From Stentor coeruleus (taxonomy: Eukaryota; Ciliophora; Heterotrichea; Heterotrichida; Stentoridae), in assembly GCA_001970955.1 (NCBI GenBank), contig MPUH01001119.1, forward strand, positions 1-23,620: a DNA stretch of 23,620 nt, in the 5' to 3' direction. The notes under the pieces are model-generated. The model was not told where the DNA came from. It saw nothing but the letters and a program-made list of their open reading frames with translations, and did no database searches. Position numbers and translations under genes: made by a program. This document shows positions 18,802-23,620 of the stretch, in pieces. Every line of letters begins with the position of its first letter. Positions within the stretch are counted from its first letter, which is position 1.

Positions 18802-21162
18802 ATGTCTAAGAAGCTTTACTTAATTTTCCTAGCCCCTATCATCCTATCACTTCTCTTCTACATTTACTTTCAAAATTGTTCTCCAGTAAACCTAACCTTG
18901 ACATCCTATGTATCATACCCAGTCGACATAATCAGAGATTCTAATAGTGTCCCTCATATTCATGCAAAAAATTTCATTGATGCCAGCTTCGCAATTGGCT
19001 ATTCAATGGCTCAGGATCGCTTATGGCAGCTTGACATATATCGTCGAATTGCTACAGGGCGTCTTTCTGAGCTTCTTGGAGAAAAAGCTTTAAATATCGA
19101 CATCTTCATGAGGAACATAAAAATCCCCAGAATGACAGAAAGAGATCTTAAAGCAGCATCCCCCGAAGCATTAAAAATTTTTAAGGCATTTGCTGCAGGA
19201 ATCAACGCTGGAGCTAAAGACCAATGGCTACCTATTGAATACTATATAACCCGAAATGATTGGGAAGATTTTTCTATGTCAGATATACAAGCTAATATAC
19301 ATCTTATGTCTGTAGGACTTGGTAATCCTTGGGGAAATGACATATTAAAGCATCAATTATTAGATTTGGTTGGTGAGGAAATCGAATGGATCATATCCTC
19401 TGATAGCAAATACACAAAACCTAAAGCATTTATTATTTCAGAAAATGAGCTACCTGAAGAGCTAAAAGGACTAAGTGTTTTATTAGATAAGCATAAAGTT
19501 CATATAAATTTAGACTTGGATATTGAGAACAATGATGGAGGCACAGGGAGTAATGCATGGGCAATATCTGGTAAATATACTAAAAGTGGCAAGCCTATAA
19601 TATCAAATGACCCACATTTACCACTTGCTATACCATCTATTTGGTATATGTTTCATGTTTATCTTCCAAATAACACATATTCTGGAATGGCTGCTGCTGG
19701 AACTCCTATGATGTCGATTGGCAGAAGCAAAGATTTCGCTTGGACTTCAACTTCTATGAAAAGTGATGATGTTGATGTTTATATAGAAAAAATCAAAGAT
19801 GATAGTTTTTTGTATGAGAATGAGTATTTACCTTTGATGAAATTTGAAGAGGTAATTAAGGTTAAAGGACAGGAATCAAGGAATTATATTTTTAGGGAAA
19901 CAATACATGGTCCACTTATAGATTCAGCTATGTTAGGACTTAAGAAAATGCATCCGATGGTCCCAGATTTTAATTCTACAGAAATATCTTACTGTTTTAT
20001 AAACCATTATCTTACTGATAGAAGCATGGATTTTTTATTAGATATTATTAATGCGAGAACTTTAGAAAATATTAGAGAGTCTATAGGAAAAGTTACAGCA
20101 AACCGTTTGGCTATGATTTTTGCTAGCACTTCAGGATCAATATATTATCAATCTACAAGCCAATTACCAATCCGTAAAGTCCAAGGTGATCGTCCACTAG
20201 CTGGTTGGCTAGAAAACAATACCTGGGCAGGCTTCATCCCATTCAAAGAAATGCCGTACGTTTTTGACCCTGAAAAAGGTTTCATCGTCAATGCTAACAA
20301 CATAATGACTGAGTCTAATTACAAATACTCAGATTTTATGGGACATTATTTTAGTGGTGGTCGAGCAGAACGTATAACCGAGCTCATACAAACAAAAATA
20401 GACCAAAATCATAAATTCACAGCAAAAGACATGATAGAAATGATGTATGATGAACATGATTATTTCGCCCAAAACTCCTTACCACATATGATAAAAATGA
20501 TAAATGTGCATAAAAACTACACATCAGAAGTTGAAAGCATGAAAAATTGGGACTTTGTTCTATCAAGAAATAGTCATCCTGGAGCATTATGGGCAGTTTG
20601 GGTTAAAAGAATAGCTATAAATTTGTTTGAAAACAAAATCCCTGATGAAAAGCTTAAGAATTTGCTTAGAAGTACTATACTGCAACAGAATATACCTAGG
20701 ATGTTTTTACCAGGATACCCTTCAATTGAGAGGTTGTGTGATAATTTTAATACAAAAAAAAAAGAAACATGCGATGAGATTGTTTCAAAAGCATTTGTCC
20801 AAGCTTGCAAAATTGTAGATGGGAGGACTTGGGGGGATTTACATATGGTGCAATTGAAGCATATGCCTTTTTCGGAAGTCCCGGTGTTGAAATACTTTTT
20901 TGAAAGGTATAAATCCGTAGGTGGGACACATTCGACGATACATTCGACACATTATAATTGGGCTGAGGAACATTTTATTGCTTTTCATGGCCCTGGAAGT
21001 AAGTTCGTTGTGGATTTAGGTGATAATGAAGAGAATTATTGGAGTATACAGACAGGGATTAGTGGGAATGCTTTTAGTAGGTTCTATGATAATTTGCTTG
21101 AAGAGTTTGATTATGGAGAGTTAGAAAGATTTAGGTATGATAGGGATAATAAGTTAGGATGA
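18802..21162 (+). CDS. Penicillin acylase family (S45) Ntn hydrolase, membrane-anchored or secreted
   Basis: From ATG 18802 the protein has 786 residues; an in-frame ATG at 18730 would add 24. I prefer 18802 because it follows TATAAA and directly begins a signal anchor (MSKKLYLIFLAPIILSLLFY). In numbering from 18730, family motifs are IIRDSNSVPHIHAKN (67-81), AIGYSMAQDRLWQLDIYRR (88-106), GRLSELLG (110-117), GTGSNAWAISGK (271-282) with the predicted nucleophile S274, NDPHLPL (293-299), the NANN oxyanion region (521-524) and VVDLGD..SGNAFSRFYDNLL at the end. S45 enzymes are made as one chain and cut just before the Ser, which becomes the N-terminal nucleophile that hydrolyses amides such as beta-lactam side chains or N-acyl homoserine lactones. 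Substrate here is unknown. The family is mainly bacterial, so ancient transfer is plausible. Base use matches its neighbours. It ends in tandem TGATGA. Confidence 0.92.
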   Translation: MSKKLYLIFLAPIILSLLFYIYFQNCSPVNLTLTSYVSYPVDIIRDSNSVPHIHAKNFIDASFAIGYSMAQDRLWQLDIYRRIATGRLSELLGEKALNIDIFMRNIKIPRMTERDLKAASPEALKIFKAFAAGINAGAKDQWLPIEYYITRNDWEDFSMSDIQANIHLMSVGLGNPWGNDILKHQLLDLVGEEIEWIISSDSKYTKPKAFIISENELPEELKGLSVLLDKHKVHINLDLDIENNDGGTGSNAWAISGKYTKSGKPIISNDPHLPLAIPSIWYMFHVYLPNNTYSGMAAAGTPMMSIGRSKDFAWTSTSMKSDDVDVYIEKIKDDSFLYENEYLPLMKFEEVIKVKGQESRNYIFRETIHGPLIDSAMLGLKKMHPMVPDFNSTEISYCFINHYLTDRSMDFLLDIINARTLENIRESIGKVTANRLAMIFASTSGSIYYQSTSQLPIRKVQGDRPLAGWLENNTWAGFIPFKEMPYVFDPEKGFIVNANNIMTESNYKYSDFMGHYFSGGRAERITELIQTKIDQNHKFTAKDMIEMMYDEHDYFAQNSLPHMIKMINVHKNYTSEVESMKNWDFVLSRNSHPGALWAVWVKRIAINLFENKIPDEKLKNLLRSTILQQNIPRMFLPGYPSIERLCDNFNTKKKETCDEIVSKAFVQACKIVDGRTWGDLHMVQLKHMPFSEVPVLKYFFERYKSVGGTHSTIHSTHYNWAEEHFIAFHGPGSKFVVDLGDNEENYWSIQTGISGNAFSRFYDNLLEEFDYGELERFRYDRDNKLG

Positions 21163-21821
21163 TGATTGGGAATGCGAATTTTTATGTGGATTTAGGATTT
21201 TTAAGAGGCTGATATAGGATTTTATTATAGAAATATAGTTTTATTTGGAGATTGCATTGGGCTTTATGTAGATATATGGCTTTTAGGTAAGTGATATAGG
21301 ATTAAACTATCAAAATATAGTATTTTAGATAGGCGGTATAAATTTTTATTGCTAAAATATGATTTTTAGATAGATAATATAGGATTTTATTTTTTTTAAA
21401 TTTTGATATCATTAAATCATCTTTTTATACACCAAATTAACAATTAAACAAAACATAATAACCTATTAATCTTAAAATTATAAACTTTTCATTATTATTT
21501 TCCATAAAATCTGGCAAGGTGATGCACCTAGGGATAATATGTGTTTAAATGTTATAAAATATCTAACAATTAGTTTTTATTGATACCTTGAGGTATTTAA
21601 TGCAACTTTCAAGTCTTATAATTTCTATTAGACTTATCAACAGAAAGATTTCAATAGTATAAATTTAACCATTATTCACTATATAATCTAAATTATCTTT
21701 ATATTTTTTATCATCTTATTTAGAATAATGATAAATAATGGTTGCAACAATCTAATTATTATATAAGCCAACCCTTCTTATTACCTTACTTAAATTTAAA
21801 CTACAACTAAAGTAATTTTAT
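21163..21821. other. Intergenic region holding an eroded tandem repeat
   Basis: Apart from the roughly 41-bp repeat listed separately, this is AT-rich DNA without a protein-like frame. It lies between the 3' ends of the acylase gene and the decayed E2-like gene, which converge. Confidence 0.5.
21211..21395. repeat. Degenerate tandem repeat, period about 41 bp
   Basis: A GATATAGGATT core followed by AAATATAG and TTTTAGATAG recurs with a period of about 41 bp: clear cores at 21211, 21293 and 21376, with weaker copies near 21252 and 21335. About 4.5 units are visible and they have diverged. An earlier partial copy may begin near 21185. Confidence 0.55.
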
Positions 21822-22787
21822 CTAACTAAAACTTAAAGTGCTCATCAGGATTCTCAAGCATTTTTTTACATAATTTTGCGCTTCAATTGCTTCAACTCCA
21901 TCAATATACCTATGATCTACTGTTGCTGCAATCGTCAATACTTTATCAATTTTCATTTCCCGATTTTCAACAACAATATCATCTTTAATAGGATGCATAA
22001 CAAAAATCACTGAAATTCTAAGAACAGTTGGCATTGGTGCATAAATAAGCTCACCACCAAGCATTCCTATATTTGTGATTGTTGCTACATCACCTGGAGA
22101 TTTTTCAAGACCTAATAAAGCAAGGTTTAATCCTAAAGATACAGAAAGCCATGATCCAATTTCAGCTAATATTCCTCCTAAGCAAGTAGGCAATAGTTTA
22201 AATGGAGCATTAGTTTTTCCATGTTGCTTTCTTCTTTCTCCTGTCCTTGATAAGTTTACTAATTTTGAAGCTTCTTCAGCAATTTGGTATAAAGATTTCT
22301 TTCAACTTTACGATAGCACGCCATAGTTAGATCTGAACCTCCATCAAGAGCAACTAAGCAGGAGATGTCTACATTTTTTATATTAAAAATATTTTATGAT
22401 TTACACCATCATTAGGGACAAACTGTCCAAAAACTATTCAACAGTTTAAATTCGGGTATTTAGCGATAGCATCTCCTAGAGCTTTTACTACTAAATGTGT
22501 AGGAGTAAAGTGGAAGTTAGATGTGCTGTTGAGTTTCTGAAGAAAAGCTAGAGCTTTAGAAAACCTGATTTTTAAATGACCGTAGATTCTGGGGAACTTG
22601 GTTGACTCCATGTTACGATCCCAACTTTTTTCCTTGTGGTATTGAATTTATAGCCAAAAGGGTAATAAGCATATGTGAGAAGGGTGTATAAGCCATAGAC
22701 AATGAGGAAGATTTTTAAGAGTTCCCAGTTGAAGAGAAGGACATAAAGGATTATGCCTATTAGAGAGCAAATAGCAGAGGCATTCAT
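21822..22787 (-). pseudogene. Decayed membrane-anchored E2-like 2-oxoacid dehydrogenase acyltransferase
   Basis: A full-length homologue can be traced on the minus strand through four frame segments. An N-terminal membrane hairpin (22787-22660) leads to VGIVTWSQPSSP. After a frame change at the G run 22591-22594 come RIYGHLKIRFSKALAFLQKL and THLVVKALGDAIAKYPNLN. TGA at 22438-22440 then interrupts before IVFGQFVPND. A break near 22385-22390 leads to VDISCLVALDGGSDLTM, and another near 22290 leads to YQIAEEASKLVNL, W..SLGLNLALLGLEKSP, ITNIGMLGG and finally ATVDHRYIDG with the catalytic His (about 21912-21914) and Asp, stop TAG. This is the catalytic fold of E2 acyltransferases, but with no lipoyl domain; stand-alone forms of unknown role exist. 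The breaks lie mostly in short runs of one base. Calling it dead is an inference from three frame changes plus one nonsense codon. Confidence 0.75.
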
Positions 22788-23071
22788 TTTATATAAGACG
22801 CTGTTGTGTTCTGAGGTTTGGAAAGGACTTTTATGGAGAACGTAAGCTTTTTTTATAAGCGAAAAGGATAGAAAGACTTGGGAATGGAGATTATGGTATT
22901 GGTTTAAGACCTTTAATAAGAAATTGATATTTTAGTTGAAGAATCAAGCTATGTGATTTAAATATAGGAAGATATCAAGAAGAAAATAAGGAAGCGGGGT
23001 ATTTAGGAAATATGCTAGAAAGCTTTAATCGTATGCATTTATATAAGTAATAGACTTCAAATGATAATGAT
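22788..23071. other. AT-rich DNA upstream of the decayed E2-like gene
   Basis: No gene or structured element is visible between the E2-like pseudogene start and the internal telomere repeat. Confidence 0.5.
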
Positions 23072-23086
23072 TAACACCCTAACACC
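23072..23086. repeat. Internal telomere-type repeat, same orientation as the left end
   Basis: TAACACCCTAACACC is almost two copies of the CCCTAACA telomere unit in the middle of AT-rich DNA. The C-rich strand is on +, as at base 1, so it is oriented to cap the sequence to its right and not the sequence to its left. Confidence 0.75.
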
Positions 23087-23620
23087 TACGCTATATAATT
23101 TTGGAGAATAGTTATAATATTTAAAATGAATGGTTGCATAAATTATGAAACTTTATTGTGTTTGTCATATATATGTAATAAAAAAAATGTATATGATCTC
23201 TTAAATCCTAAAAAAAATCATGATATTTTAACTAGAGAAGATTATAGCTCAAGAACTCATGTTATAATTTTTACCTAGTTAGTCTAAGATAATAACCAGC
23301 ATTAAAGAATAGTTTTATCTATAATTACTCCAATTATATTATCCCTATATTGTTTTTAATCAAAATCATCATAATTGATTCATCTGTATTTTTTATAAAG
23401 GTGCTGATGAGTTAATTTTGTTATTAATTCTGTAAATAAAAGTAAAAGTGACTAAGAATTATTAAAGTTATAGGATATTAAAGTATAAAAAAATTCCAGA
23501 GCTTTTTGCTAATAAATAGAATTAATCAGAAGCGATGAGTTCATTTAAGTGCTTGAGAATTTTATGCTATTTAAAATTAGAGATAAGCCCTTCTTATGAG
23601 ATTCTTCAATGAAGATTGCA
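23087..23620. other. AT-rich DNA right of the internal telomere repeat, no gene seen
   Basis: Stops are frequent in all frames and no conserved segment is visible. The composition resembles the subtelomeric stretch at 21-686, without visible sequence similarity. Confidence 0.5.

Noticed and set aside
1-23620. Bacterial origin, given penicillin acylase, S11 peptidase and E2-like genes
   Set aside because: Telomere repeats, 15-nt introns, SNARE, polo kinase and GPCR-PIPK genes, and absence of ribosome-binding sites or operons show a eukaryote.
1-23620. tRNA, rRNA, CRISPR arrays or transposases
   Set aside because: No T-arm-like GGTTCGA context with matching stems, no regularly spaced exact repeats with unique spacers, and no transposase-like protein was seen by eye on either strand.

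Overview
This window looks like the left end of a somatic (macronuclear) chromosome of a heterotrich ciliate, most likely Stentor or a close relative. Four things point there. The window opens with CCCTAACA-type telomere repeats, the unit known from Stentor and Blepharisma. Two 15-nt GT..AG introns interrupt genes, matching the tiny introns of heterotrichs. Gene content is clearly eukaryotic (syntaxin, polo kinase, GPCR-PIPK, membrane cyclic-nucleotide phosphodiesterase, CNBD K+ channel). Intact genes read in the standard code: about 44 Trp codons are all TGG, and TAA, TAG and TGA all serve as stops, which argues for Stentor over Blepharisma (UGA=Trp). The DNA is very AT-rich and contains one ambiguous base (15780).

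Layout. 1-20 telomere; 21-686 AT-rich subtelomere; 687-1790 decayed SWI3/SMARCC-like gene (+); 1812-2534 syntaxin-type Qa-SNARE (-); 3518-5290 polo-like kinase (-); 5723-6090 decayed unknown gene (+); 6097-7863 GPCR-PIPK fusion with one 15-nt intron (-); 7940-8361 coding-like remnant (-); about 8690-9616 decayed S11 D-Ala-D-Ala carboxypeptidase-like gene (-); 10611-12914 voltage-gated K+ channel with cyclic-nucleotide-binding domain and one 15-nt intron near its 3' end (+); 13082-13693 Gdt1/TMEM165 cation transporter (+); 14104-14520 CDC6/ORC1-like remnant and further coding-like debris to about 15540 (+); 16011-17942 six-TM cyclic nucleotide phosphodiesterase (-); 18802-21162 penicillin-acylase-family Ntn hydrolase (+); 21211-21395 eroded 41-bp tandem repeat; 21822-22787 decayed membrane-anchored E2-like acyltransferase (-); 23072-23086 an internal telomere repeat; AT-rich DNA to the end.

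The intact genes are not an operon; each appears to be its own transcription unit. Several fall into membrane signalling (GPCR-PIPK, CNBD channel, membrane PDE) and membrane traffic (SNARE), but proximity is not evidence of joint function. The most unusual aspects are the number of decayed genes between intact ones, the internal telomere repeat whose orientation would cap the DNA to its right, a GPCR-PIPK whose kinase half lacks canonical catalytic residues, and a polo kinase whose polo-box phosphate pincer is altered. I found no convincing new multi-gene system, mobile element, CRISPR array or RNA gene.
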